A DNA stretch of 64,000 nt, taken from positions 62,001 through 126,000 of the forward strand of contig NZ_JAHSPG010000018.1 in NCBI RefSeq assembly GCF_019130065.1, in the 5' to 3' direction. Below are positions 51,165 to 58,820 of this stretch, in pieces. This DNA comes from Pinibacter aurantiacus. GTDB taxonomy: Bacteria; Bacteroidota; Bacteroidia; Chitinophagales; Chitinophagaceae. Under the pieces are notes generated by a model that had not been told where the DNA came from, ran no database searches, and saw only the letters and a program-made list of their open reading frames with translations. Every line of letters begins with the position of its first letter. Positions within the stretch are counted from its first letter, which is position 1. The position numbers were made by a program, and so were the translations under genes.

Positions 51165-52739
51165 TTAGTTGGGTCTTGTCATTTTCTCTACGTCCTTCAA
51201 TCGCTTCAGCGCATCCTGTTGACGCAACATTCCATAGTTAATGCCAGCTGCATTAAGCGAACTGCCTTCCTGGTAAGGATATTTATCAAAGTCGGAGAAG
51301 AAGTCTTTTATCACTCCCTGGACAGGTACAATGAGCCACATTTGCCTGGCGAGAAATTCAAGAGCTCCACCGCCTTCTTCCATTCCACGTTCATATGGGT
51401 CCATACGTAGGTTTGCAATTAATGACCAGGCTGGAGTTTCTCTCACACCTGTTGCTATATTGCCATTCGCCATTGCAAAACTTAACTTCCAGTCTTCATA
51501 TCGAATAGCGTTAAGGTTTCCTCCCTGGTCAAAATACAATAGCCTGTCGCGTGGTCCTTTTGTTACCTTACCCTGGAAGTATGGCATGAAGTCATAACCA
51601 TCGAGGTGAACTTTAAAAGATTTGCCGGCACCACTCCAGCCAGTCATCATTTTTTCTTTAACGCCCGGAGCGCCGGCAGCATCGCAGAGCGTAGGGAACC
51701 AGTCAAGCAAAGAAATGATGTCATTGTACACCGTTCCAGGTTTCACAACGCCCGGCCATTTCACCATCATAGGAATGCGCATACCACCTTCCCATGTAGT
51801 ACCTTTTTCGCCTTTGAACGGCGTCATACCACCATCGGGCCATAGCGCGAGTTCCGCACCATTATCTGTTGTGTACACAACAATGGTGTTATCATCTATT
51901 TTAAGATCTTCCAGTAGTTTCAGCAGTTCCCCGATCATTGCATCGTGTTCTGCCATACCATCTGCTTCAATGCCTTTACCAGTCTTGCCCATTGAAGCAG
52001 CTTTCAGGTGCGTGAAGATGTGCATGCGTGTGCTGTTGAACCAAACAAAGAACGGTTTGTTTGCTTTTGCATTTTTATCAATGAATTTTTTTGCAGCGCC
52101 TAAAAATTCTTCGTCAATAGTTTCCATTCTTTTACTTGTGAGCGGACCTGTGTCTTCGATTTTACCATCTGCAGTAGAATGAATAACTCCGCGAGGGCCA
52201 TATTTCTTTCTGAACTCAGCATCTTTCGGATAGAAATAACCTTCGGGTTCTTCTTCTGCATTCAGGTGATAAAGGTTGCCAAAGAATTCATCAAACCCAT
52301 GTTTTGTCGGCAAGTGTTCATCACGATCGCCAAGGTGGTTTTTACCAAACTGGCCCGTAGCATAACCTTGCGCCTTCATTACATCTGCAATGGTTGGCAT
52401 CCAGCTTGTAATACCATGCGGATCGCCGGGCATGCCGATGGTTAACAGGCCTGTGCGGAAAGGCTCTTCTCCAAGAATGAATGATGCGCGGCCCGCTGTA
52501 CAACTTTGCTGGCCGTAGGCGTCTGTAAAGATGGCGCCTTCACGGGCAATGCGATCAATGTTGGGCGTTTTATAACCCATAATTCCCATTGTATAAGCAC
52601 TGATTTGTGATATGCCAATATCATCACCGAAAATCACCAGGATGTTTGGCTTCTTCTGTGCATAGCTACTTGTCGCTGTGAGGATGCAAAAAAATGCAAT
52701 CGTCAACGCGAAAAGATTTGTTTTTGTTCGTTGTTGCAT
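51165..52739 (-). CDS. Exported arylsulfatase
   Basis: Type I sulfatase of 524 residues hydrolysing an organic sulfate ester. Seen: signal peptide (LTIAFFCILTATSSYAQ), metal-binding GDDIGIS (Asp39, Asp40), the formylglycine site CTAGRASF with Cys80 (the usual CxPxR Pro is Ala, as in a common sulfatase subgroup), GKNHLGDRDEHLPTKHGFDE, and YTTDNGAELALWPDGG (metal Asp-Asn). A maturase (FGE or anSME) is not in the window. It lies between the HAD protein upstream and outer-membrane barrels downstream. The substrate cannot be told from sequence. Confidence 0.92.
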   Translation of the reverse strand: MQQRTKTNLFALTIAFFCILTATSSYAQKKPNILVIFGDDIGISQISAYTMGIMGYKTPNIDRIAREGAIFTDAYGQQSCTAGRASFILGEEPFRTGLLTIGMPGDPHGITSWMPTIADVMKAQGYATGQFGKNHLGDRDEHLPTKHGFDEFFGNLYHLNAEEEPEGYFYPKDAEFRKKYGPRGVIHSTADGKIEDTGPLTSKRMETIDEEFLGAAKKFIDKNAKANKPFFVWFNSTRMHIFTHLKAASMGKTGKGIEADGMAEHDAMIGELLKLLEDLKIDDNTIVVYTTDNGAELALWPDGGMTPFKGEKGTTWEGGMRIPMMVKWPGVVKPGTVYNDIISLLDWFPTLCDAAGAPGVKEKMMTGWSGAGKSFKVHLDGYDFMPYFQGKVTKGPRDRLLYFDQGGNLNAIRYEDWKLSFAMANGNIATGVRETPAWSLIANLRMDPYERGMEEGGGALEFLARQMWLIVPVQGVIKDFFSDFDKYPYQEGSSLNAAGINYGMLRQQDALKRLKDVEKMTRPN

Positions 52740-52797
52740 ATTTGGTATTGATTTGGTTTGGGAAAAGATTTCGAGAGGTTCTTAGGTCGTCAACACT

Positions 52798-53772
52798 TTA
52801 GTTTGTTGCAAAAATTGTTTTCCAGTTTCCCTTCATGCTTACTACGTGCCAGCCGTATTTTTTTGCCCAGTTCAAAGACTTGTTGTCTTTTTCCTGGTAG
52901 TAAGCTTCCCGTTCCTTGTCATCATGATTTACGATCAGTTGATAGGAAGGGTATTTCCCTCCTTGTGAAAACCGCAGCATGTACACATCTCCGGCACCGC
53001 CTTCATTGCCACAGGCAAATATTGGCCGCTTGCCAATGTGATATTGAATACTAACGGGTTTAACCTGTTTGTCGTTGAATGTTGCCAGCTTAGGCAAGCG
53101 ATAAATATCGTTGATGCCTGCGCTGTCTTTATACACATAAACAAATGTGGAACCTATGACTTGTTCAGGAGGAATGCCATAATATTTTATTGAAATGGCA
53201 CGCATAAAGTCAACAGTGCCGCCGGAACAGATGTATGTTTTAAATCCATTGGCACGCAAGTATTGAAGAAGTTCTACCTGTGGCTTGTAAACAAGGTCTG
53301 CAACGGATTTACCATTCGGAGCTTTTGCATTTGCAAAGAAATCTGCTACCTGTTTTTCGTATTCATCCTCTGTCAGGCCGGTATGAGTGGCCACTACCAG
53401 TTTTATAAGATCTTGTTCAGACATTTTTTGGATATAGGCCATGTCATTGGATGCAATTGCCTTGTATGGTTGCTTTTGTTTTAGCGAAGGATTTTTTTCG
53501 ACCATTTGCTTTGCACGATACATGGCAAAAAGCCCTTGTATTAATGGCTTTTCGCACCATAGCGTGCCATCGTTGTCAAATGTTGCCACGCGATCTTCTA
53601 CAGGAACAAATGTAGAAGTGCCATCCATTGTAACACTTTTTACAAAAGCTATGATACTGGCCTTTAAAGTATCATCATTCCATGACGGCAAAGGATCGTC
53701 CTGTGCGAATGAAATCCTGGAGGATACAATACAAGTAAGGATAAGGAAAAGAGTAATGATATTCTTTTTCAT
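52798..53772 (-). CDS. Exported HAD-superfamily phosphatase
   Basis: Periplasmic haloacid dehalogenase-type hydrolase of 324 residues. Seen: signal peptide (LFLILTCIVSSRISFAQ), motif I TFDNDGTLWCEKP with nucleophile Asp66 and Asp68, motif II ICSGGTVDF, and motif IV CGNEGGAGDVYML. A helical cap lies between motifs I and II (about 80-160). Such exported HAD proteins act as phosphatases in family relatives. It is the first gene of the minus-strand cluster; 58 bases separate it from the sulfatase. Substrate unknown. Confidence 0.88.
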   Translation of the reverse strand: MKKNIITLFLILTCIVSSRISFAQDDPLPSWNDDTLKASIIAFVKSVTMDGTSTFVPVEDRVATFDNDGTLWCEKPLIQGLFAMYRAKQMVEKNPSLKQKQPYKAIASNDMAYIQKMSEQDLIKLVVATHTGLTEDEYEKQVADFFANAKAPNGKSVADLVYKPQVELLQYLRANGFKTYICSGGTVDFMRAISIKYYGIPPEQVIGSTFVYVYKDSAGINDIYRLPKLATFNDKQVKPVSIQYHIGKRPIFACGNEGGAGDVYMLRFSQGGKYPSYQLIVNHDDKEREAYYQEKDNKSLNWAKKYGWHVVSMKGNWKTIFATN

Positions 53773-53848
53773 AATTATTCAATTGAAGGAATTGACAACA
53801 GATCCAGGCAGGGGGCTTTATAGGTACTGTTTTGCGGTGAAAATTTTA

Positions 53849-53892
53849 AGAACCACCGGGATTGTTTGATTACAAGCCCGGTAGTTCTTTTG
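53849..53892. terminator. Intrinsic terminator downstream of the OrfA-like gene
   Basis: Stem of about 15 bp (AGAACCACCGGG with CCCGGTAGTTCT, a G-T pair inside) followed by TTTT on the + strand and AAAA before it. It is oriented to end the minus-strand OrfA-like gene before the HAD cluster begins. Confidence 0.8.
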
Positions 53893-53907
53893 AAATGGTT
53901 GGAGATG

Positions 53908-54210
53908 CTATTTGTTATTTTTGTTTTGCTTGCTGATTTTTTCTTCCTGTAGTTCTATTTTTAATGCCTGGTTCGCAATGATCTTTTTTAAGGTAGCATT
54001 TTCCTCGAGCAATTTTTTTATCGTGCTCTGCGATTGAACATCAGAAGGATTTTTATCGTCACTTTCCTGTTGATGTTTTTCTTTCCACCGGTGAAAAACG
54101 CTGTATGACAGCTTATACTTATGCAGCGCCTGCGAAATGCCCGAAAGTTCTGCCTCGTTCAGAATTTGCTGTTTTTCCTCTTCAGTAAATTTTCTTCTTT
54201 TGGCAGGCAT
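53908..54210 (-). CDS. Stand-alone IS3 OrfA-like HTH protein
   Basis: Protein of 100 residues resembling the first reading frame of IS3-family transposases. Seen: helix-turn-helix (KRRKFTEEEKQQILNEAE and VFHRWKEKH, about 4-45) and a leucine-zipper-like C-terminal region (KKLLEENATLKKIIANQALK). No OrfB (DDE integrase) follows, there are no IS3 terminal repeats, and the gene has its own terminator. It may be a relic or a domesticated regulator. Confidence 0.65.
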   Translation of the reverse strand: MPAKRRKFTEEEKQQILNEAELSGISQALHKYKLSYSVFHRWKEKHQQESDDKNPSDVQSQSTIKKLLEENATLKKIIANQALKIELQEEKISKQNKNNK

Positions 54211-54250
54211 AGGCTGGGCTTTTATCCTGTGAAAAATTTATGAGAAGTGA

Positions 54251-54338
54251 GCAATGCCAAATGCTCAACGCTCAACGCTTAATGCAGTTATGATACATTA
54301 GGCGTTAGGCATTTGGCGTTATGCGTTACCACTTACAT
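54251..54338. repeat. Inverted repeat of AAYGCNN heptads
   Basis: Left arm 54251-54286 (AATGCCA, AATGCTC, AACGCTC, AACGCTT, AATGCAG) and right arm 54297-54328 (GGCGTTA, GGCATTT, GGCGTTA, TGCGTTA). The same heptad family as the perfect hairpin at 9901, but here the arms are imperfect partners. Confidence 0.85.
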
Positions 54339-54364
54339 TAAAGGATGTTTTCGCTCGCCAATTG

Positions 54365-54940
54365 CTATTTCTTTGCTGGTGCCAAGCCCGGAGGGAAGCT
54401 TTCCATGATTTTTTGTACTGCCAATGGAATTTTTGTATCAGGGTCTTTGATTGGTTTGTCGATCTCTTTGTTACCAATACCTTCCCACAGAAGGTTTTTG
54501 GTTTTTGCATCAACTACTTCAATGATCACAGAACCATCTTTGTATTCCTGCACGTTATAAGTTGTATAACCTGTTGCGCCCATTCCTCCGCCCCAGCCAT
54601 ATGGTCTGTAGTAGCCACCATAACCATAGTAGTTTGTGTTAGAACTAACAGATTGTTTGTCTTTCAAAATGGTCACCGAATTTACCAGCAGATCAGCATC
54701 AGCGGCTTGTGTAAAACCTTTTTTAGTCATCTCAGCAATGATGGCATTGTCGATGCGGTTTTGGTTAAGCTGGCTAATGGATTGTTTGCTTGGGTCTGGT
54801 TTTACCAACGCAAATGTTTTGTACTGGGAGAAATTTGCGCTCTTGTCATAGTCGCTTGTCACCTTTATTGTAGGGCCGCATGACGTCATAACAAATCCTG
54901 CAACAGAAGCAGTTAGAAACACAAGGAGGATCTTTTTCAT
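54365..54940 (-). CDS. DUF4136 lipoprotein
   Basis: Lipoprotein of 191 residues. Seen: signal peptide with lipobox (LTASVAGFVMTSC, Cys about 21), then the DUF4136 pattern (VTSDYDKSANFSQYKTFALV, IIAEMTKKGFTQAADADLLV), a Gly/Tyr-rich loop (NYYGYGGYYRPYGWGGG) and the C-terminal IIEVVDAKTKNLLWEGIG. Function of DUF4136 is not known; members are usually outer-membrane lipoproteins. Confidence 0.88.
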   Translation of the reverse strand: MKKILLVFLTASVAGFVMTSCGPTIKVTSDYDKSANFSQYKTFALVKPDPSKQSISQLNQNRIDNAIIAEMTKKGFTQAADADLLVNSVTILKDKQSVSSNTNYYGYGGYYRPYGWGGGMGATGYTTYNVQEYKDGSVIIEVVDAKTKNLLWEGIGNKEIDKPIKDPDTKIPLAVQKIMESFPPGLAPAKK

Positions 54941-55506
54941 ATTTTTTTGTTTTGTGAAAAAAGAAAAGATGGAATTTATAAAGTAGTTGTATTGTTTAGA
55001 TTTAAACTAGTGTGTGTATTAAATAGGGTAGTGATTGCACAGACTGTTTTTGTTAACGAATAGGGTACGGCGTAAGCACTAAAGGGACTTTATGAAAGCT
55101 ATCTTATCGACTCGTATTGCGATCTGGAGGACACACTATTTTACGTAAATCAGTGTTGCCCGTACACAATGACCTAATCAACAAGCAACTCTTCAATATG
55201 TTCAAACTTTTTTTCAATTAATATAAAATTGTCAATATCAGGGGCTACGTTGTTTTCTGCCGTGGTTTCGGATGTTCATGCATGTATAAACGCCTAAACC
55301 ATTATGATTTAGAATTGTTGATTAGTTTTTAGCAAGGGTTGAAGAATATGAAGCGTGAATTTTTTGCGCTTAGAGATAGATATCTTACAACAATAGGTTT
55401 TAGAAATGGTTTACTTTAAGATAGTTTTTACCGGAAATAATTTTTGCGTACCGAAAATGAAAATGCGCTGTTTCGTCCATATTATCTGATTTAAATAACC
55501 GACTGA
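54941..55506. other. Non-coding gap of about 560 bases with a possible gene remnant
   Basis: No full gene seen on either strand, and no AATTTG or TGAATAAC type repeat, unlike most other gaps. It should contain the divergent promoters of the DUF4136 and DUF481 genes. A short minus-strand frame at 55174-55275 looks protein-like. Confidence 0.5.
55174..55275 (-). pseudogene. Possible 3' remnant of a lost gene
   Basis: Minus-strand open frame of 33 codons ending in TAG, with no start codon and a stop directly upstream. The tail reads DNFILIEKKFEHIEELL and is charged and helical, unlike random translation of this AT-rich stretch. No family assignment was possible. Confidence 0.2.
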
Positions 55507-56535
55507 ATGTTCATCCGCAATGCTTTGCTTTTTTTACTGGCTGCTATTATTTATCTGCCTTCATCGGCTCAGCAAAAGGATTCCATTTTTCTGAACAACG
55601 GTCAGATTCTTATCGGTAAAATTGAAAACGCCAGCCTGGGCGAAGTAAGCATTGACGATATTGATCTGAAAATGCAAAATGTGAAGCTGTACAAAATCAA
55701 ACGGATCGTAACTTTTACCCGTGTTAAAATAGAGATGGTTGACAAACGTATTCTTTATGGCGTACTAAAGCCTTCCTTAAAATTGAACCATGCCGAAATA
55801 TTATTAGATGACAGCACCACCATTACTGTTCATTTGACGGAGATAAACCAGCTGATAACCCTCGAGCGGAATTTTTTTCAACGACTGTCGGGCGATTTTT
55901 CATTGGGCTTTAGCTATGCGAAGTCGAGTGGGGTGGGACAGGCATCCATCAGTGCGCAGGTTCAATACTCAACACCGGCATTTGAAAACATGTTATCCAT
56001 GTCATCCATTTCTTCTATTGATACCTCCCATTTTTCCCGTGACCAGGGAAATATTGCACTTTATTCGGGCTATAATATTAATTCGACCATATTTGCGGCG
56101 GGGATGTTGCAGTATCAGCGCAATCTCGAGTTGGCCATAGCCCGTCGTTACCAGGAAATGCTGGGAGGAGGCATGAAATTCTTTGTAAGGGAAAACTGGC
56201 AATTGCAAGGACTTACTGGGCTTGCTATAAACCAGGAGAAAAGTACTGATGAGGGTGCATCGTCTGTTGTGACACTTGAAATACCGGTTATGGTGCGCTT
56301 CAATCTATATAAGTTCAGGCACCCAAACATCCAGATTACTACAAGCCAGGCGCTGTATTTCAGTTTGACTGACAAAGGCCGCGTTCGTTTTGATGGGAAC
56401 ACAAGCTTCTCATGGCAGCTCATTCGTTATTTTTATCTGAAGATCAATCCATATACCAACTACGATAGCAAGCCCCCCGCGGGTTCCAGCAATTTTGACT
56501 ATGGTATTACAGTGGGGATTTCCTATAAGTTCTAA
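55507..56535 (+). CDS. DUF481 family exported protein
   Basis: Outer-membrane-type protein of 342 residues. Seen: signal peptide (ALLFLLAAIIYLPSSAQQ), an N-terminal beta domain (NNGQILIGKIENASLGEV, about 28-45), then a DUF481 barrel from about 130 (GDFSLGFSYAKSSGVGQA) to the end (DYGITVGISYKF with C-terminal Phe). DUF481 proteins are thought to be outer-membrane barrels related to salt-stress proteins. The stop codon opens a long TGAATAAC-type repeat. Confidence 0.85.
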   Translation: MFIRNALLFLLAAIIYLPSSAQQKDSIFLNNGQILIGKIENASLGEVSIDDIDLKMQNVKLYKIKRIVTFTRVKIEMVDKRILYGVLKPSLKLNHAEILLDDSTTITVHLTEINQLITLERNFFQRLSGDFSLGFSYAKSSGVGQASISAQVQYSTPAFENMLSMSSISSIDTSHFSRDQGNIALYSGYNINSTIFAAGMLQYQRNLELAIARRYQEMLGGGMKFFVRENWQLQGLTGLAINQEKSTDEGASSVVTLEIPVMVRFNLYKFRHPNIQITTSQALYFSLTDKGRVRFDGNTSFSWQLIRYFYLKINPYTNYDSKPPAGSSNFDYGITVGISYKF

Positions 56536-56685
56536 TGACTGAGTAACTGAATAACTGAATAACTGAATAACTGAGTAACTGAATGGCAGATTAGCTGAAT
56601 CATTGAATTATGGAATGATTGATGGTTGAAACCACTTTTGCAAACCTGACCTTCAAACCTTCAGTTACTCAGTTATTCAGTCATC
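56536..56685. repeat. Inverted repeat of TGAATAAC octads after the DUF481 gene
   Basis: Left arm has six octads (GACTGAGT, AACTGAAT x3, AACTGAGT, AACTGAAT), then a more degenerate run to 56630. Right arm 56659-56685 has complementary CAGTTACT, CAGTTATT, CAGTCAT units. This is the largest array of this family. Confidence 0.88.
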
Positions 56686-56783
56686 CCCTACATGAAACTA
56701 CCTAGAAACATGGATTTTAGCGCGTTCGCAAAAACGAAGCAAATAGTTTGATAACTTAGCCTTGTATTAAAGCCTGATTAGAC

Positions 56784-57461
56784 TTGAGTAGCACAAAGAA
56801 CTATCCGTTTCAAAACAAGTCGCTAACTAATATTCGCAATGAGAAATGGAAGGATATTCCCGGATTTGAAGGCATTTACCAGGCTTCAAGTATGGGGAGA
56901 GTTAAATCTCTAGACCGTATCATTTCGCACCCGCGATTAAAAGAGCAATTTGTTGAGGGGAAAATATTAAGCCAGTCGATTGCTGAGAATCGCAACATCA
57001 AAACCGGTGTTCCCATGGTTGACCTGCGTGTAAGCCTGAGCAGCGAAGGCGCGCAATACTACTATAACACGAGGCGCATTATCTACATAACTTTTGTTGA
57101 TCCCAATCTTGATTACAGTAAAGATGAATTGTACATCATCAATAAAGATGGTGATGGTTACAACAACCGTCTTAGCAATTTAAAAGCTGTAACAAGAAGT
57201 GAAAAACAAAAGCGCGTGTTTGAAAGGGGACGCCACGACACCTATTTAAAAACTGCTGACCGCTCTAAATGGCCCAAAAATTACGGCGGGTATACTCGTC
57301 GCAAACCAGTTAAGCAATACCTCAAAGGTAGGCTCATAGCCCGTTACGAAAGCGTTAGCGAAGCTGCAAGACAAACCGGCTGCGACGAAAAGGGAATCAT
57401 TTTAACTGCCAAGAATGTGCATCATCAGTGTGGAGGGTTTAAGTGGAAATACAGCAAGTAG
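56784..57461 (+). CDS. NUMOD4/HNH-like DNA-binding protein lacking the HNH histidines
   Basis: Protein of 225 residues with three modules. NUMOD4: EKWKDIPGFEGIYQASSMGR (about 20-39). HNH-like: LYIINKDGDGYNNRLSNLKA (about 116-135), where the expected His before I-N is replaced (IINKDG in place of HINGD). NUMOD1-like: VKQYLKGRLIARYESVSEAA (about 175-194). The active-site His is missing, so nuclease activity is doubtful. The start is TTG at 56784, 20 bases after a near-consensus -7 (TAGCCTTG). It could be a DNA-binding regulator or a decayed homing-type enzyme. Confidence 0.75.
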   Translation: MSSTKNYPFQNKSLTNIRNEKWKDIPGFEGIYQASSMGRVKSLDRIISHPRLKEQFVEGKILSQSIAENRNIKTGVPMVDLRVSLSSEGAQYYYNTRRIIYITFVDPNLDYSKDELYIINKDGDGYNNRLSNLKAVTRSEKQKRVFERGRHDTYLKTADRSKWPKNYGGYTRRKPVKQYLKGRLIARYESVSEAARQTGCDEKGIILTAKNVHHQCGGFKWKYSK

Positions 57462-57685
57462 GAACTAGAAATTAGGAATTAGGAACTAGTTCTGTGCCGC
57501 ATACAAACTATTTGTCGGCATTCAATAAATTAAAAAGGGGACTTGTTCGTTTGAGCAAATCCCCTTTTTAATTTTCAAACAAGAAGTGAAATCTAATCGC
57601 TACTGCTCAAAAACGTAATTCGATTATCCATATGATACTGCACTAGAATTCCTAATTTCCTAACTCCTAATTTCTAATTCCTAAA
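57460..57685. repeat. Inverted TTAGGAA heptad repeat joining two convergent stop codons
   Basis: Left arm 57460-57490 (GGAACTA, GAAATTA, GGAATTA, GGAACTA) starts within the HNH-like stop. Right arm 57642-57685 (TCCTAAT, TTCCTAA, CTCCTAA, TTTCTAA, TTCCTAA) contains the stop of the DUF2279 gene. A terminator is nested between the arms. Confidence 0.88.
57533..57570. terminator. Bidirectional intrinsic terminator
   Basis: Hairpin AAAAAGGGGACTTG / CAAATCCCCTTTTT with a ten-base loop, between two convergent genes and nested inside the heptad repeat. Confidence 0.88.
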
Positions 57686-58637
57686 AATACAGCCAGTGCC
57701 CCCTAAGCTTTCCCTGGGAATTTAACTCCAACGTCGGTGCAGGAAATTTTACCGCGTTCAACGCAAAGAAAACACTACGAAGCAACTTACTCTTCGTTCT
57801 TATTTTGGTAAAATCAATGTCAGGAGCGATATAGAAACGTCTTACACGGGGATAACTTGTATAGTCATACGCATGGCCATTGTCGTCCGTCCATTTATTT
57901 TCATAAGCACCCAACATAAGATCGGAGCTGTAACCAAACGAAACGTTCAACCATTTCGGAATGCGGCTCTCTTTCCAAAAGGAATGTAAGTTTGCACTCA
58001 ACCAATATGTTTGTGAATTATAATCTTTCAAAATTCTTTCGCCTGGCCCGCTGCCAAAAAGATCGTTACGGCGAGCAATGAGATCTGCAGGATATTTATA
58101 AGGGTAGTAGCTGAATTTTATTTGCAACCGCTGTTCGTGCCAGCCTAGTTCCTGTGCTACAAATGAACCTGCGCCGAGTGTATTAGCGGCCATGTCACCC
58201 CAGCTAAATCCCCATTCTGAAGAGAACCCATCCTGAATTTCAATCACACTTTGATATGCCAGGGCACTCGCGCCGCCCAGCCAAACGCTCGTTTTATCTT
58301 TTAGTCCGGACCATCGCCACGCTTCTGTTGAAAGGCGCGCTATCTGGTAAGCTGTCCATGTGTGGCCAGCCTTGTCCATTTGGTTCCATTCGCCGTTATC
58401 GTTAAAAAAATGAAAATGCTCTTTCGGGTAATCTGCATACCATGCTTTGTTCAAAGCTACATATGTTCCCACCCACAGGCCCACATGTGCTCCTGTGGTG
58501 ATCCAAAATTTTGTTTTATTAAATGTAGAATGTGGAATGGAATCTTCAGATTGAGTCTGTGCGAAGCTCTGAAAGCTACACAATGATGTTATCCCCAGCA
58601 GCAACAAAGCCGTCAATAGTTGTTTAATCTTCTTCAT
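57681..58637 (-). CDS. DUF2279 family exported protein
   Basis: Exported protein of 318 residues with a signal peptide (LLTALLLLGITSLCSFQSFA). Seen: the DUF2279 pattern KAWYADYPKEHFHFFNDNGE (about 65-84), EWNQMDKAGHTWTAYQIARL, EIQDGFSSEWGFSWGDMAAN (about 135-154), and a C-terminal beta region. The family function is unknown; it is probably associated with the outer membrane. The stop codon lies in a heptad arm. Confidence 0.85.
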   Translation of the reverse strand: MKKIKQLLTALLLLGITSLCSFQSFAQTQSEDSIPHSTFNKTKFWITTGAHVGLWVGTYVALNKAWYADYPKEHFHFFNDNGEWNQMDKAGHTWTAYQIARLSTEAWRWSGLKDKTSVWLGGASALAYQSVIEIQDGFSSEWGFSWGDMAANTLGAGSFVAQELGWHEQRLQIKFSYYPYKYPADLIARRNDLFGSGPGERILKDYNSQTYWLSANLHSFWKESRIPKWLNVSFGYSSDLMLGAYENKWTDDNGHAYDYTSYPRVRRFYIAPDIDFTKIRTKSKLLRSVFFALNAVKFPAPTLELNSQGKLRGHWLYF

Positions 58638-58820
58638 TAGGAGGCGGAAAAATAAAAAATAAACGAATCACATCTCTTATTTGACGCAGCGATTAGCACT
58701 TTTTTTGCAAAGATTCATTTTTTGTTCATGGCATTGTGTTTGAATATCACCTATTTTTGTCGTCTTCGGACTAATTTGATAATGTAATATTTTTAAATAA
58801 GTAAAAGTAAAATATAACAT

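Noticed and set aside
53849-54338. Complete insertion sequence around the IS3 OrfA-like gene
   Set aside because: No OrfB, no terminal inverted repeats of IS3 type and no target duplication recognised. The nearby inverted repeat belongs to the AAYGCNN heptad family.
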